Of a stretch of 46,079 nt of DNA, positions 8,362 to 17,946 are shown one piece after another (position 1 is the first letter of the stretch; every line of letters begins with the position of its first letter). Source of the stretch: Simkaniaceae bacterium. Lineage in GTDB: Bacteria > Chlamydiota > Chlamydiia > Chlamydiales > JACRBE01. The notes below the pieces were generated by a model. The model was not told where the DNA came from. It worked only from the letters and a program-made list of their open reading frames with translations, and made no database searches. A program made the translations under genes and the position numbers. The DNA is taken from assembly GCA_021734805.1 (NCBI GenBank), contig JAIPIG010000015.1, positions 1 to 46,079 on the forward strand. The letters are read 5' to 3'.

Positions 8362-9210
8362 GTGACAACTTCTTCAGTCACAGACAGTAGTTTTATCAAC
8401 TATCTGCTCAGTTTTAATCTGAGCCCTAATAGCCTGCTGACCTTTTTTATCCTCACCTTTTTTAGAATGGCTCCCATTGCGGCACTGACCCCGTTTTTGG
8501 GGGGTAAAGTAATGCCTATGACAGCGCGAGCCGGCTTTGCTATTTTCTTAGCTCTTGTCTTCATGCCGATGGCAATCACGACATCTCAACATCCCCTGCT
8601 ATTTGACCCTCAATTTATTGGCTATTCCATTAAGGAAATTCTCATTGGGTTTGTCCTTTCTTTTTTAGCTTCAATGCCTTTCTTTGCCGTTGAAGCTTCA
8701 GGTATTTTAATTGACTATGCACGGGGATCTTCGAGTTTAATCGGACAAAATGTTTTGACGCAGAACCAAGCCTCTCCTATTGGTATTTTTTATAACTTTG
8801 TCCTCATCTTTATGTTTTATAAACTTGGGGGAATGGAACTCTTTTTTAATGCCGTTATGACCTCTTATGAAGTATTGCCGATTGATAAAATTCTTCCTGC
8901 CAGTTTTTACAACATAAAGAATGACTTTTGGAAACTATCCTCTGATATTTTAGGACAAATTTTTGGTTTGGCCATCCGCTTTGCAGCCCCGTCTCTCGTT
9001 GCAATTTTAATGGCCGAATTTTTTCTCGGTATTGCTAACCGCTTAGCGCCTCAAGTCCAAATCGCCTTTTTGGGAATGGCGCTTAAATCTCTGATGGGAT
9101 TATTGCTTTTAACAATCGGGTGGGCATTCATTTTAAAAAACATGGTCTCCGAATCATTAACGTTTGTCAAACTCATCGATCAAATGTTACAAAAACTCAA
9201 TATTCCTTAG
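8362..9210 (+). CDS. sctT: Type III secretion export-gate protein SctT
   Basis: FliR/YscT family membrane protein (CT564). Several transmembrane helices are visible, with the conserved stretch FRMAPIAALTPFLGGKVMPM and later FFLGIANRLAPQVQIAFLGMALKS, typical of FliR/SctT. The longest frame begins at 8296 inside sctS, a 62-base overlap with a hydrophobic non-family leader; the in-frame GTG at 8362, right after the sctS stop, gives about 282 residues, close to the chlamydial length, so it is preferred. SctT closes the export gate with SctR5 and SctS4. It is the last gene of this T3SS run; no hairpin terminator with a T tract is obvious after it. Confidence 0.92.
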   Translation: MTTSSVTDSSFINYLLSFNLSPNSLLTFFILTFFRMAPIAALTPFLGGKVMPMTARAGFAIFLALVFMPMAITTSQHPLLFDPQFIGYSIKEILIGFVLSFLASMPFFAVEASGILIDYARGSSSLIGQNVLTQNQASPIGIFYNFVLIFMFYKLGGMELFFNAVMTSYEVLPIDKILPASFYNIKNDFWKLSSDILGQIFGLAIRFAAPSLVAILMAEFFLGIANRLAPQVQIAFLGMALKSLMGLLLLTIGWAFILKNMVSESLTFVKLIDQMLQKLNIP

Positions 9211-9346
9211 GTCGTGTTTAAAAAATCACCTCGCTGCAAATATAATTTGCAAATTTTCTTTGCAAAAAAAATCGTTAATCAACTAAGAGTGAAAGATGTG
9301 ATTTAAAACTTGGCGCGGAGCAAAAAAATATTTTTTTTTGTTTTTG

Positions 9347-9375
9347 TTGACAGTATTAAATGTTGTGAATACTCT
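9347..9375 (+). promoter_or_regulatory. Sigma70-like promoter of the first porin gene
   Basis: A consensus -35 box TTGACA at 9347-9352 is followed, after 17 bases, by TACTCT at 9370-9375 as a fair -10 box. It lies about 75 bases upstream of the porin start at 9451 and fits high expression of a major outer membrane protein. The prediction is by eye from spacing and consensus. Confidence 0.5.
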
Positions 9376-9450
9376 AGGTTTACAACTATTAATTTTAAAG
9401 TTAACAACTATCCGCCTCACATAACCTATCAAAAGGGAGAAAGAAAGGTA

Positions 9451-10536
9451 ATGAATAACACAGTGAAAAAGTGGTTGCCGTTACTCGGGATTTTTAGCGG
9501 CGCTTTAGCGTTTGCTGCTTCAAATGCAGACTCAAGTTACGACTCTAACATGATGAACAGTCATCAAGATCAACAGACAAAAGTATACAAAGAAATTACA
9601 CCTCCAGCAGGCCCGAATGTTGACAACGGTGTTGGTTTTAGCATTTTTGCCGACTATATTCTATGGGAAGCAAGAGCCGGTGATACCGCATTTGCTACTT
9701 CCGGCATTGCTCAAGATGCAACAGCCGGACAAGCCAATTTATCTCGCGGTACCGTCTATACACCGGGATTTAAATATCAATCCGGTTTTAAAGTCGGTCT
9801 CTCAGCGATGCTCGGACATGATAATTGGGATTTAGAAGCTCAATACATTTGGCTTCACTCTAACGACAAGAAAACAACACTTACAACAACAACTAATGCC
9901 GAATCAACATACGCTCCGATATGGATGACTCAACCGGACAGCACTGAGTTAATCGGCGGAGACGGCCGTTGGAACATGCGTTATAACGTTGTTCAATTGA
10001 ACCTCGGACGTAATTTCCTCGTTTCTGAGAACCTCTCTTTCAGACCTTACTATGGAATTAGAGGTGCTTGGGTTCACCAAAACAATATTACCAACTACAC
10101 GTTTGCTACTTCGGAAGATGTTTTATCAAACTTCAACATCAACCAAAAACAAAATTGGTGGGGAGTTGGTTTCCAAACAGGTACAGATGCCGGTTTCTGG
10201 TTTGATGAAAACTGGGCAATCTATGCTAACTTTGGTACATCTTTAATGTGGGGTAAATATAGCTTCACAAATAAACAGAAAAACACAACGAGCGAAGACT
10301 CTCAGCCTTACACAGAAAACTGGAATGGCACAGAGTACGGAGTTCAGCCAACTCTTGACCTAGAAATGGGCTTCAGATGGCAAATGTGCTTTGATGACAA
10401 CACCTATGCTTTCCTTCTCCAAGCGGGTTGGGAACAGCAAGTTTGGATTAACCATATTAAGTTCTCTAACGCATCTCAAGATGACGGAGATCTTTCAATC
10501 CAAGGTTTCAACATCAGAGCTCGCTTCTTCTTCTAG
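9451..10536 (+). CDS. MOMP-like outer membrane beta-barrel protein (Legionella_OMP type), copy 1
   Basis: Outer membrane barrel of about 361 residues. The signal peptide runs MNNTVKKWLPLLGIFSGALAFA, and the last residue is Phe (RARFFF), the signature recognised by the BAM insertase. Repeated amphipathic strands with aromatic girdles are visible, for example FSIFADYILWEARAGD, YQSGFKVGLSAMLGHDNW and NLGRNFL. The pattern matches the MOMP-like family shared by Legionella and environmental chlamydiae, probably porins. The frame stays open back to 9310, but the strong AAGGGAGAAAGAAAGG site and signal peptide fix the start at 9451. It has its own promoter and terminator. A paralogue follows at 10848. 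Confidence 0.88.
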   Translation: MNNTVKKWLPLLGIFSGALAFAASNADSSYDSNMMNSHQDQQTKVYKEITPPAGPNVDNGVGFSIFADYILWEARAGDTAFATSGIAQDATAGQANLSRGTVYTPGFKYQSGFKVGLSAMLGHDNWDLEAQYIWLHSNDKKTTLTTTTNAESTYAPIWMTQPDSTELIGGDGRWNMRYNVVQLNLGRNFLVSENLSFRPYYGIRGAWVHQNNITNYTFATSEDVLSNFNINQKQNWWGVGFQTGTDAGFWFDENWAIYANFGTSLMWGKYSFTNKQKNTTSEDSQPYTENWNGTEYGVQPTLDLEMGFRWQMCFDDNTYAFLLQAGWEQQVWINHIKFSNASQDDGDLSIQGFNIRARFFF

Positions 10537-10560
10537 TCGTAAGCTAGTTTGATTTGTTAC

Positions 10561-10594
10561 AAAAAACCTGAAGGGCAACCTTCAGGTTTTTTTT
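10561..10594 (+). terminator. Rho-independent terminator of porin copy 1
   Basis: Perfect stem CCTGAAGG/CCTTCAGG (10567-10586) with a GCAA loop, followed by eight T. It starts about 25 bases after the porin stop codon. The flanking A run makes it possibly active on both strands. Confidence 0.92.
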
Positions 10595-10707
10595 ATGTTA
10601 TGTGGGTATTCCTTGACTGAAATTGAATTTTTTCTTTAAAAAGGATTCCAGCAACTAACACCATTCATCAAAATTAATTTACACTTCTAACTTCATTATT
10701 AGTTTTT

Positions 10708-10781
10708 ACCACAGAGAGCACAGAGCTCACAGAGGTCCCGGAATGTGCATTTTCTTGATTTTTCTCTGTGTACTCTGTGGT
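10708..10781. repeat. CACAGAG-type inverted repeat
   Basis: An 18-base arm ACCACAGAGAGCACAGAG at 10708-10725 pairs with CTCTGTGTACTCTGTGGT at 10764-10781, one mismatch, with a further CTCACAGAG inside. The block lies between the two porin genes in otherwise AT-rich, gene-free sequence (10595-10847). Arms built of CACAGAG units look like a REP- or MITE-type element; mobility is inferred only. Confidence 0.65.
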
Positions 10782-10847
10782 TGTTAAAGTCCTTATGGTC
10801 AATAACCTGATAGTTTATCGAATTATGCAACAAAGCATGGGGAAATT

Positions 10848-11957
10848 ATGAAAAATAGATCTTTGATCACCGGATTCATCAGCGCATTGTGTTTAACATC
10901 GAGCTGTTGTCTTTTTGGATCTGAAAATTCAGATAATGATATCGATTCCATTTTGTCTTCTTCGCCAACAACAAACCAACCTAAAGTGATTTTTCCCAGT
11001 GGGGGGTACCGCGCTGAAGAAGGTGCCGATGCCTTTATCACAGCCGACTTTCTTTATTGGGAAGCGCGGCAAGAGGGTCTTTCCTATGCGATGACAGGCG
11101 TATCAAGGGCATCGAGTGGATCAACCCGTTTGCCCCAGGGAAATATCTTCTATCCGGAATTTAAATATGATCCCGGATTTCGAGTCGGTCTTGGAATTGG
11201 TTTAGGGCATGATGCTTGGTCCTTATCCGTCCAATACACTTGGTATCATCAAAACTTTCATCCGGCAAGCGTGAGCCATCCCAATAATTCCATTGCACAG
11301 CTCACCTCAACAGAAAGTAATGTCTATACTACCCTTCCCCCAACGCCCCCTTTTACATATGCCAAAGGTGAATGGAAGCTCATGCTCAATATGATTGACG
11401 GAGAACTGGGGCGCGATTCGTATGTCAGTAAATATCTCGCAATTGATACCTTCTATGGTTTAAAAGCCGTATGGCAAAACCAGAACTTCAATACGATCTA
11501 TCAATGGAATGATGACAATAACCGCAATACTCCCACACAAAACAACATTTATCAAAGCGCTAAGAGCTTTGGAATTGGTTTGAGAGCCGGGGCTCATACC
11601 GTTTGGAGTTTCAACAGAAATTGGTCGCTTTTTGGAGATTTTGCAGCCAATGTATTATCAACTCGATCACATATTTTAGCTCAAAATAAGCAGTTTGTCA
11701 TCGCCAACTCCTCAAGTGTCACCTACTTTCAAAATATTGAGAAAAAAATATCCTATATTCAGCCTCTTCTTGAAATGCTTTTAGGAATCGGTTGGGATAT
11801 GTGGATGCAAGATGATGAATATCATCTCGGAATTAAAATCGGCTGGGAAGAGCAGATGTGGTTTGGCAATAACAATTACATCTTAGGCTCTTTGTCAGGC
11901 GGAAATGCCGACATGTCAATCCAAGGCTTTGTCTTTAAAGCGCGCTTTGATTTTTGA
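10848..11957 (+). CDS. MOMP-like outer membrane beta-barrel protein, copy 2
   Basis: Paralogue of the porin at 9451, 369 residues. The signal peptide is MKNRSLITGFISALCLTSSC-like and the protein ends in Phe (FKARFDF). Strand motifs match copy 1 in order: AFITADFLYWEARQEG, MTGVSRASSGSTRLPQGN, PGFRVGLGIGLGHDAWSLSVQYTW, then SFGIGLRAGAHTVWSFNRNW and DMSIQGFVFKARF. Loops differ strongly between copies, as expected for surface-exposed parts. The last 23 bases overlap the convergent end of sufS (11935-11957), so there is no terminator between them. Confidence 0.87.
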   Translation: MKNRSLITGFISALCLTSSCCLFGSENSDNDIDSILSSSPTTNQPKVIFPSGGYRAEEGADAFITADFLYWEARQEGLSYAMTGVSRASSGSTRLPQGNIFYPEFKYDPGFRVGLGIGLGHDAWSLSVQYTWYHQNFHPASVSHPNNSIAQLTSTESNVYTTLPPTPPFTYAKGEWKLMLNMIDGELGRDSYVSKYLAIDTFYGLKAVWQNQNFNTIYQWNDDNNRNTPTQNNIYQSAKSFGIGLRAGAHTVWSFNRNWSLFGDFAANVLSTRSHILAQNKQFVIANSSSVTYFQNIEKKISYIQPLLEMLLGIGWDMWMQDDEYHLGIKIGWEEQMWFGNNNYILGSLSGGNADMSIQGFVFKARFDF

Positions 11958-13173
11958 GAATATGGCATAGCTTATGGAGCGCTTGCATGAATCGCTCCAC
12001 GTCTTCGGCCGAATTGTAGTAAGCAAAGGATACGCGGCAAATCGAAGAGATCCCCAGCTTTTGCAGTGCCGGTTGCGCGCACATATGTCCTGAACGGATA
12101 CAAATTCCCTGAGCCCCCAGCATGGTTGCAAGATCAAGAGGATGCACTCCTTCAATCACAAAAGGAATGATCGCGCTCCTATGCGGAGGATTTCCTATAA
12201 TGTTGACGCCGATTTGATCTGAAAGCTTTTGAAAAGCGATGTCATACAGAGCTTTTTCGTGCGCCTGAATTTTATTGATGCCAATCTTTTCTATCCAATC
12301 TATAGCAGCTCCGAGCCCAATGATTTCCGTAATGGGCGGGGTCCCCGCTTCAAATTTCAGTGGGGGTTTTTGAAATGTCGTTTTTTCAAGCGTGACAAGC
12401 TCGATCATATCACCTCCCCCTTGACAAGGAGATAGTGCCTCTAACCACTCATATTTGCCGTAAAGGACACCGATGCCTGTCGGTCCATATATTTTATGCC
12501 CTGAAAAGAGATAAAAATCACAATCGAGCGCTTGCACATCCACTAAACAATGAGAGGGTGCTTGTGCTCCGTCGACAATGGTAATGACTCTATATTTTTT
12601 GGCTTCCCGAATCATTTCACGGATAGGATGGATCGTTCCGAGGAGATTGCTCACATGTGCAATGCTCATGACTTTGACATTTCCCTCAGCTAAAAGAGCC
12701 CGCATATGATCGAGGTCGAGCTCTCCATTGGTTTTAAGCCGTATGGCTTTAACTTCAATTTTTTTATCTTTTGCAATGAGTTGCCAAGGAACAATATTAG
12801 AGTGATGCTCAAGCTCCGAAATCAAAATAACATCGCCCGCTTGAAGGGCGGTGCGCGCAAGTGAGATCGCAAGTAAATTCATCCCGTCCGTTGTCCCTCT
12901 TGTCCAGACAATTTCTTCAGGGCGTTTTGCATGAATCCATCTCGCGACTTTTTCTCTCACAAGAAAGTAGCGTGCCGTGCTCTCCATTGCAAGATCATAG
13001 ACAGCGCGGTTCACTGTAGCATAATCGTGCTCCATAAAGTGTGTCATGGCATCAATAACACATGCCGGTTTTTGTGTTGTTGCAGCACTATCCAGATAGC
13101 AAATCCCCGATTGAAATAAGGGGAAATCAGCCTTCACTGTTTTATCATCTAATAGAGTGGGAGTGCTTGCCAT
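11935..13173 (-). CDS. sufS: Cysteine desulfurase SufS
   Basis: Type II cysteine desulfurase of 412 residues. PLP lysine K227 lies in FSGHKIYGP and the persulfide cysteine C365 in IRSGHMCAQP. The His of LEHHSN (residues 122-126) and DGAQAPSH are the usual PLP-stacking region. It converts cysteine to alanine and passes sulfur to the SufBCD scaffold. It ends the sufB-C-D-S operon (overlap of 25 bases with sufD) in the Chlamydia order CT684-CT687. No sufE or sufU sulfur acceptor is adjacent. Confidence 0.95.
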   Translation of the reverse strand: MASTPTLLDDKTVKADFPLFQSGICYLDSAATTQKPACVIDAMTHFMEHDYATVNRAVYDLAMESTARYFLVREKVARWIHAKRPEEIVWTRGTTDGMNLLAISLARTALQAGDVILISELEHHSNIVPWQLIAKDKKIEVKAIRLKTNGELDLDHMRALLAEGNVKVMSIAHVSNLLGTIHPIREMIREAKKYRVITIVDGAQAPSHCLVDVQALDCDFYLFSGHKIYGPTGIGVLYGKYEWLEALSPCQGGGDMIELVTLEKTTFQKPPLKFEAGTPPITEIIGLGAAIDWIEKIGINKIQAHEKALYDIAFQKLSDQIGVNIIGNPPHRSAIIPFVIEGVHPLDLATMLGAQGICIRSGHMCAQPALQKLGISSICRVSFAYYNSAEDVERFMQALHKLCHILKNQSAL

Positions 13174-14372
13174 TGATCTTGGAGGGGTTGATAAGCCATT
13201 GATTCGAAAATTTCTTTTACAAAGGCGCGAATGAGAAAATGGCGCGCCTCCTCTTGAGATAGTCCGCGCGCTTTTAAATAAAAAGCGAGCTCTTCATCGA
13301 GATGCGCTATGGTGGCTCCGTGAGAAGCTTTCACATCATCGGCAAAAATCTCAAGACCCGGTTTTGAATGGGCACTTGATGTGGGTGACAAGAGTAGGTT
13401 GCGATTGAGTTGGTAGGCATTGGTCATCTGGGCACATGCATCGACGTAAATCTTTCCCATAAAGCTCGTTTTTGAGTGCTCGACAAGTAAATGCTTAATG
13501 AGCTGATTAGATCGCGTAGACTCTGCTTTATGATGGATTTTAATGACATTATGCATTTCTTCCTGAGCTTCTGCAATAGCGAGACCCTTAATATCGCAAA
13601 AGGCGCCTTCCTCTAATAATTGTGCTTCAAAAATAAAGCGAAAGAGAGGGGATCCTTTTTCAAGCACATGCACCTTGAGCTCTGCATCGCGCTTGATACT
13701 CGCTTGCATTTGTGCATGAGTCACACCCTGACTCAACCCGCGATGCTCAATCATCCAATCAAGCATTGCCCCTTTTTCAAGGGTGACATCGATGAGATCA
13801 TTTTCAAATCCCTCTTCAGTCCCTATATAAGAAAGAATGACCTGTGCAGAACTTCTCTCCCCTGCCACAAAAAAGATTTTTGTCTGTTGCTGAATCGAGG
13901 AGTTTCGATCAATGGCAATATGAATAGGGCGACTTAATTGTTTCCCTTTGGGGATAAAAATAAAGATCCCTTCCATATTCAAGGATAAATTGAGCAGCCC
14001 AAAAGGGCACTCAATCTGTTTCACCAGAAGCTGCATGCGCCGGTCGATGAATGGCGTATAAGAAGGCGGAAGATGCACTAAATCGATGAGATCGACCCCC
14101 TCAATAGGTTGCCGAATAGTGACCTTATGATCGCAAATGACAATATCAGCCTCAGTAGACTGACTCTCGCCATATAAAGGGCGCTTGGGATCAATACTAT
14201 ATATTTTTTTAAGTTGGCATTGCTTAAATGCCTCATGTTTTAGCGTGGGTAAACCCACCTGCAAATATTTTTCATGAGCTCTTTGTTGATGGCGTGCAAA
14301 AAAAGATGCCTTTCGAGAAGCGATCATTTCTTCAAAACCATGAGAAAATATTGTCATTCGCTCTAGCATCAT
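13149..14372 (-). CDS. sufD: Fe-S cluster assembly protein SufD
   Basis: SufB/SufD family beta-helix protein of 407 residues, in the order sufB-C-D-S. The C-terminal core contains NRNLLLSPTSSAHSKPGLEI followed by FADDVKASHGATIAHLDEE, the conserved family ending in which the His contributes at the SufB-SufD interface. The N-terminal part is variable and helical. The start ATGATG at 14372 overlaps the sufC stop. SufD works with SufB and SufC to build clusters de novo. Confidence 0.93.
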   Translation of the reverse strand: MMLERMTIFSHGFEEMIASRKASFFARHQQRAHEKYLQVGLPTLKHEAFKQCQLKKIYSIDPKRPLYGESQSTEADIVICDHKVTIRQPIEGVDLIDLVHLPPSYTPFIDRRMQLLVKQIECPFGLLNLSLNMEGIFIFIPKGKQLSRPIHIAIDRNSSIQQQTKIFFVAGERSSAQVILSYIGTEEGFENDLIDVTLEKGAMLDWMIEHRGLSQGVTHAQMQASIKRDAELKVHVLEKGSPLFRFIFEAQLLEEGAFCDIKGLAIAEAQEEMHNVIKIHHKAESTRSNQLIKHLLVEHSKTSFMGKIYVDACAQMTNAYQLNRNLLLSPTSSAHSKPGLEIFADDVKASHGATIAHLDEELAFYLKARGLSQEEARHFLIRAFVKEIFESMAYQPLQDQWQALPLY

Positions 14373-15124
14373 ACCTCTTGCAGCGCATAGCCCTTTTCTT
14401 CGAGTTCCAGAGCCAGTTCAGCTCCACCTGATCGGACAATTTGCCCATCTATCATCACGTGTACAACATCGGGTTTGACATAGTCGAGAAGGCGCTGATA
14501 GTGGGTAATTAAAAGAAGTGCTTTATCGCGACTCATGAAAGCATTGATTCCTTCAGAGACAATGCGAAGCGCATCGATATCAAGTCCCGAATCGGTTTCA
14601 TCGAGAATAGCAAGTGTTGGATTCATCACAGCCATTTGCAGAATTTCATTGCGCTTTTTCTCTCCGCCTGAAAACCCGGTATTGAGATCGCGATATAAAA
14701 AATGCTCGGCAATATACATTTTCTCTAAAAGCGGCTGCAGCTCTTTGCGAAAGGCTTCTTCTGATAAGGGAGTTTCACCGGCAGCTTTTCGGTGCGCATT
14801 ACGGATACTCATCAAAAATTCGAAATTGGTGACCCCTTCAACTTCCAAAGGATACTGAAAACTCATAAAAAGACCTGCATGGCAACGCTCTTCGGGATCA
14901 AGCTCTAAAAGAGGGGCTCCCTTAAATACAATATCTCCTGCCAATACTTCATAAGCGGGATGCCCCGCTAAGACCTTAGCCAGCGTCGATTTTCCTGCAC
15001 CGTTTGGCCCCATAATAGCATGGATTTCCCCTGCATGGATTTTGAGATTGAGTCCCCTGATGATCTCTTGACCATCAATTGCGACATGTAAATCCCGAAT
15101 CTCAATTAAAACCTCTTTTTCCAT
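14369..15124 (-). CDS. sufC: Fe-S assembly ATPase SufC
   Basis: ABC-type ATPase of 251 residues with Walker A GPNGAGKS (residues 39-46), Q-loop FQYPLEVEG, signature GFSGGEKKRNEIL and Walker B LAILDETDSGLD. The split after the signature and the long helical segment before it are typical of SufC. ATP hydrolysis drives the SufBCD conformational change. It is separated from sufB by 3 bases and overlaps sufD by 4. Confidence 0.96.
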   Translation of the reverse strand: MEKEVLIEIRDLHVAIDGQEIIRGLNLKIHAGEIHAIMGPNGAGKSTLAKVLAGHPAYEVLAGDIVFKGAPLLELDPEERCHAGLFMSFQYPLEVEGVTNFEFLMSIRNAHRKAAGETPLSEEAFRKELQPLLEKMYIAEHFLYRDLNTGFSGGEKKRNEILQMAVMNPTLAILDETDSGLDIDALRIVSEGINAFMSRDKALLLITHYQRLLDYVKPDVVHVMIDGQIVRSGGAELALELEEKGYALQEV

Positions 15125-15127
15125 TCC

Positions 15128-16558
15128 TTAACCCACAGAGTTTTCTAATTTTAGCGTCAATAATTTTTCAGCTTCAGCGGCAAACTCCAGCGGCAATTTT
15201 TGCAAAATATTTTTGCAAAATCCACTCACGATCATATTGATCGCATCGTCGAGTAAAAGCCCTCGCGATCTGAGATAAAAGAGTTGCTCTTCGCTCATCT
15301 TACTCGTCGAAGCTTCGTGTTCAATCACCGCATCCTCTTGATAGACATCAATGACGGGAAACGTATTGGCCGAACATTCATTTTTAACAAGCATTGAATC
15401 GCACTGCGTATAGTTGCGCGCACCTTGTGCAGACTTTGCCACATGGACAAGACCACGGTATGTATTGTGCGACTGATCCGCAGAAATCCCCTTTGAAATG
15501 ATCGTCGATTTGGTATGTTTGCCGAGATGGATCATTTTAGTCCCCGTATCGGCTTGCATTTTTCCATTCGTCAATGCAACCGAATAAAACTCGCCTACTG
15601 AATAATCCCCCTGCAAAATGCAGCTCGGGTATTTCCACGTAATCGCTGCGCCCGCTTCCACTTGCGTCCAGGTAATTTTCGAATAGTCGCCTTTGCAGCG
15701 CCCTCGCTTCGTGACGAAATTATAAATTCCGCCCTTCCCCGTTTTAGGATCGCCCGCATACCAATTTTGAACTGTAGAATACTTGATTTCCGCCCGCTCA
15801 AGCGCAATGAGCTCCACAACAGCTGCATGGAGTTGGTTTTGATCATAGGCAGGCGCCGTGCACCCCTCGAGATAGCTCACACTCGAGTTTTTTTCCGCAA
15901 TAATCAGTGTTCTTTCAAACTGGCCCGTTTCTCTCTCATTAATGCGAAAATACGTCGATAGCTCAACAGGACATTTGACCCCCTCGGGGATATACACAAA
16001 CGAACCGTCTGTGAATACGGCCGAATTGAGTGCGGCGTAATAATTATCTCCGATGGGAACGACAGTGCCCAAATATTTTTCCAATAGGTCGGGGTATTTG
16101 TGCATGGCTTCTGAAATTGAGCACAATACAACCCCGGCATCAGCCAAAGATTGCCTGAATGTCGTCCCAAGAGAGACCGAGTCAAAAACAATATCGACGG
16201 CCACCCCGGTCAAGCGCTTTTGCTCATCGAGAGGGATACCCAATTTTTCAAAGGTGCGCAAAATTTCAGGATCGACCTGATCTAAACTATCGAGTGATTG
16301 TTTCTTTTTGGGAGCGGAATAGTAGCGAATATCTTGAAGATCGACAGGAGGAAAATTGACATTAGCCCACTCGGGCGGGGCCATCTCCTTGAATTTTTCA
16401 TAGGCCTTTAGCCTGAAATCAAGAACAAATGCAGGTTCATTTTTCTTTGCGGAAATCGCCCGAATCGTCTCCTCGGAAAGCCCTTTTTCAAAGACCTCAG
16501 ATTCAATAGGCGTAGAAAACCCATATTTATATTCTTTAATTTCGTCTAAAATTTCCAT
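15128..16558 (-). CDS. sufB: Fe-S cluster scaffold SufB
   Basis: Scaffold protein of 476 residues, first gene of the operon. Conserved stretches include [56 protein letters not shown] and the C-terminal [20 protein letters not shown] with the conserved His and Glu. The Cys of EGCTAPAYD is the likely cluster-site cysteine. The start at 16558 is preceded by CCGGA and lies in the 135-base gap shared with the divergent tspO gene, which must hold the operon promoter. No IscR-like box is recognisable by eye. Confidence 0.96.
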   Translation of the reverse strand: MEILDEIKEYKYGFSTPIESEVFEKGLSEETIRAISAKKNEPAFVLDFRLKAYEKFKEMAPPEWANVNFPPVDLQDIRYYSAPKKKQSLDSLDQVDPEILRTFEKLGIPLDEQKRLTGVAVDIVFDSVSLGTTFRQSLADAGVVLCSISEAMHKYPDLLEKYLGTVVPIGDNYYAALNSAVFTDGSFVYIPEGVKCPVELSTYFRINERETGQFERTLIIAEKNSSVSYLEGCTAPAYDQNQLHAAVVELIALERAEIKYSTVQNWYAGDPKTGKGGIYNFVTKRGRCKGDYSKITWTQVEAGAAITWKYPSCILQGDYSVGEFYSVALTNGKMQADTGTKMIHLGKHTKSTIISKGISADQSHNTYRGLVHVAKSAQGARNYTQCDSMLVKNECSANTFPVIDVYQEDAVIEHEASTSKMSEEQLFYLRSRGLLLDDAINMIVSGFCKNILQKLPLEFAAEAEKLLTLKLENSVG

Positions 16559-16693
16559 TCCGGCAACCCTTTAGGGACCTATTATAAAGTAGTAGTTTAA
16601 TCAAAAAACAAGAAAATGTCAAAGCATACCACTCGTGCATTTTTAAAAAAAAATATATACCCGGTCAATTCTTTGTGGTATAAGGAAAATACC

Positions 16694-17182
16694 ATGACTT
16701 TAAAAAATTCAACAAAACAATCTTATATTAAACATTTTATTATCTGGGTGATTGTCATCATGCTCGTCCAATGGGCCGGATCGCTATTCACCGATATGAG
16801 CGTCAAAACATGGTATCAATCGCTTCACAAACCGAGTTGGACTCCCCCCAATATCCTCTTTCCTATCGTGTGGCCCATTTTATACCTTTCGATGGCTTTT
16901 GCCATCACGCATATGCGCTTCAAACAAGGACGCTATGAACAAAAATGGCTCACTCCCTTTTTAGTGCAGCTCTCAATTAATCTTTCATGGTCATTTTTAT
17001 TTTTCTCTTTGAGAAGCCCACTTCTCGGATTCATTGGGGTCGTTCTTTTGATCATTTCGCTCTTATGGACCATGATTGCTTTTTTTCGCACTTCCAAATG
17101 CGCCTGCTTCGTGCTGATCCCCTATTTAGGCTGGGTGATCTTCGCAACCATCCTCAACGCGAGCATTCTAGTTTTAAATTAG
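16694..17182 (+). CDS. tspO: TspO/MBR family membrane protein
   Basis: Tryptophan-rich five-helix membrane protein of 162 residues. The hallmark W-x-x-L-x-K-P-x-W-x-P-P is present as WYQSLHKPSWTPP, followed by FPIVWPILYLSMAFA and the QLSINLSWSFLFF helix. TspO proteins bind tetrapyrroles or cholesterol and take part in stress signalling. The long frame from 16616 has a non-membrane leader; the AAGGAAAATACC site before ATG 16694 marks the start. It is divergent from sufB, which could reflect shared iron/haem-linked control (inference). Confidence 0.9.
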   Translation: MTLKNSTKQSYIKHFIIWVIVIMLVQWAGSLFTDMSVKTWYQSLHKPSWTPPNILFPIVWPILYLSMAFAITHMRFKQGRYEQKWLTPFLVQLSINLSWSFLFFSLRSPLLGFIGVVLLIISLLWTMIAFFRTSKCACFVLIPYLGWVIFATILNASILVLN

Positions 17183-17220
17183 ACGAGGCAGATGGCCCCA
17201 AAAATTTACAAAATCGAGGA
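17182..17220. repeat. Solo end of family 2 element at the kdsB 3' end
   Basis: The right end of the 31179-31363 repeat is recognisable here: CGAGGCAG, then CCCAAAAA, then ACAAAATCGAG, with a few changes. Only this end is present. It bridges the tspO and kdsB stops, and the TAA that ends kdsB lies inside it. Confidence 0.6.
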
Positions 17221-17946
17221 TAAGGCATTGGCCTTATCCAGATCGGAAGGAAGATCGATCCCAAGCGTTTCAAATGCCGTTTCAAATACTTGAATCGATA
17301 AGCCGTGATAGAGGAAGCCGAGTTGCTCTAACCCTTCGATTTCTTCGAGATCGGAAGAGGGTAGAGTGGCAATGACTTCAAGTGCCCTTTGAGAATAGGC
17401 ATACAGACCGATATGTTTATAAAGAGAGATAGGGCGATTGGATCGATTAAACGGAATCGAATGGCGCGAAAAATAGAGGGCCTTCCCATCAGAGCGCGTG
17501 ACAACTTTCACAACCGAAGAATCGGTGAGTTCATCAGCACTATCAATACGCTTTTTAAGCGTCCAAATATCACTCTGATCATTGTGATCACTAGGGAGCA
17601 AATCCTGAATGATATCGGCATGAATAAAAGGCTCATCGGCTTGCCAGTTGACCCATATATCACCTTTGATCTCTTTTTTCTGCATCACTTCAATCAGACG
17701 CCTTGTTCCATTCGCATGGTGACTGCCGCTTATCTGCCAAGTTCCGCCAAAAGAATCAATTAAGCGCGCAGTTTTTTCATGATCAACGGCAAAGCAGACA
17801 TCATCAAATTGAGGGCAATGGTTAGCGCTCTCCCACACCCATTGTAGCATGGGCTTACCCTGAATCAATTTGAGGACTTTTTCAGGGAATCGACTCGAAT
17901 TGAGACGTGCCGGAATGATACACACTACACGGCTTTTGCCAATCAT
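17206..17946 (-). CDS. kdsB: 3-deoxy-manno-octulosonate cytidylyltransferase (CMP-Kdo synthetase)
   Basis: KdsB family nucleotidyltransferase of 246 residues. The N-terminal IIPARLNSSRFPEKVL, the magnesium region QADEPF, and ISLYKHIGLYAYS followed by a segment ending in EGLEQL are all typical. It activates Kdo with CTP for LPS inner core assembly. It follows rfbB with an ATGA overlap, an unusual partner. The last four codons and stop are supplied by a repeat end (17182-17220), so the native C-terminus may have been trimmed; the domain still looks complete. Confidence 0.92.
   Translation of the reverse strand: MIGKSRVVCIIPARLNSSRFPEKVLKLIQGKPMLQWVWESANHCPQFDDVCFAVDHEKTARLIDSFGGTWQISGSHHANGTRRLIEVMQKKEIKGDIWVNWQADEPFIHADIIQDLLPSDHNDQSDIWTLKKRIDSADELTDSSVVKVVTRSDGKALYFSRHSIPFNRSNRPISLYKHIGLYAYSQRALEVIATLPSSDLEEIEGLEQLGFLYHGLSIQVFETAFETLGIDLPSDLDKANALSSIL

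Noticed and set aside
9310-9450. Long N-terminal extension of the first porin
   Set aside because: It spans the promoter and precedes the signal peptide, so it cannot be part of the exported protein.
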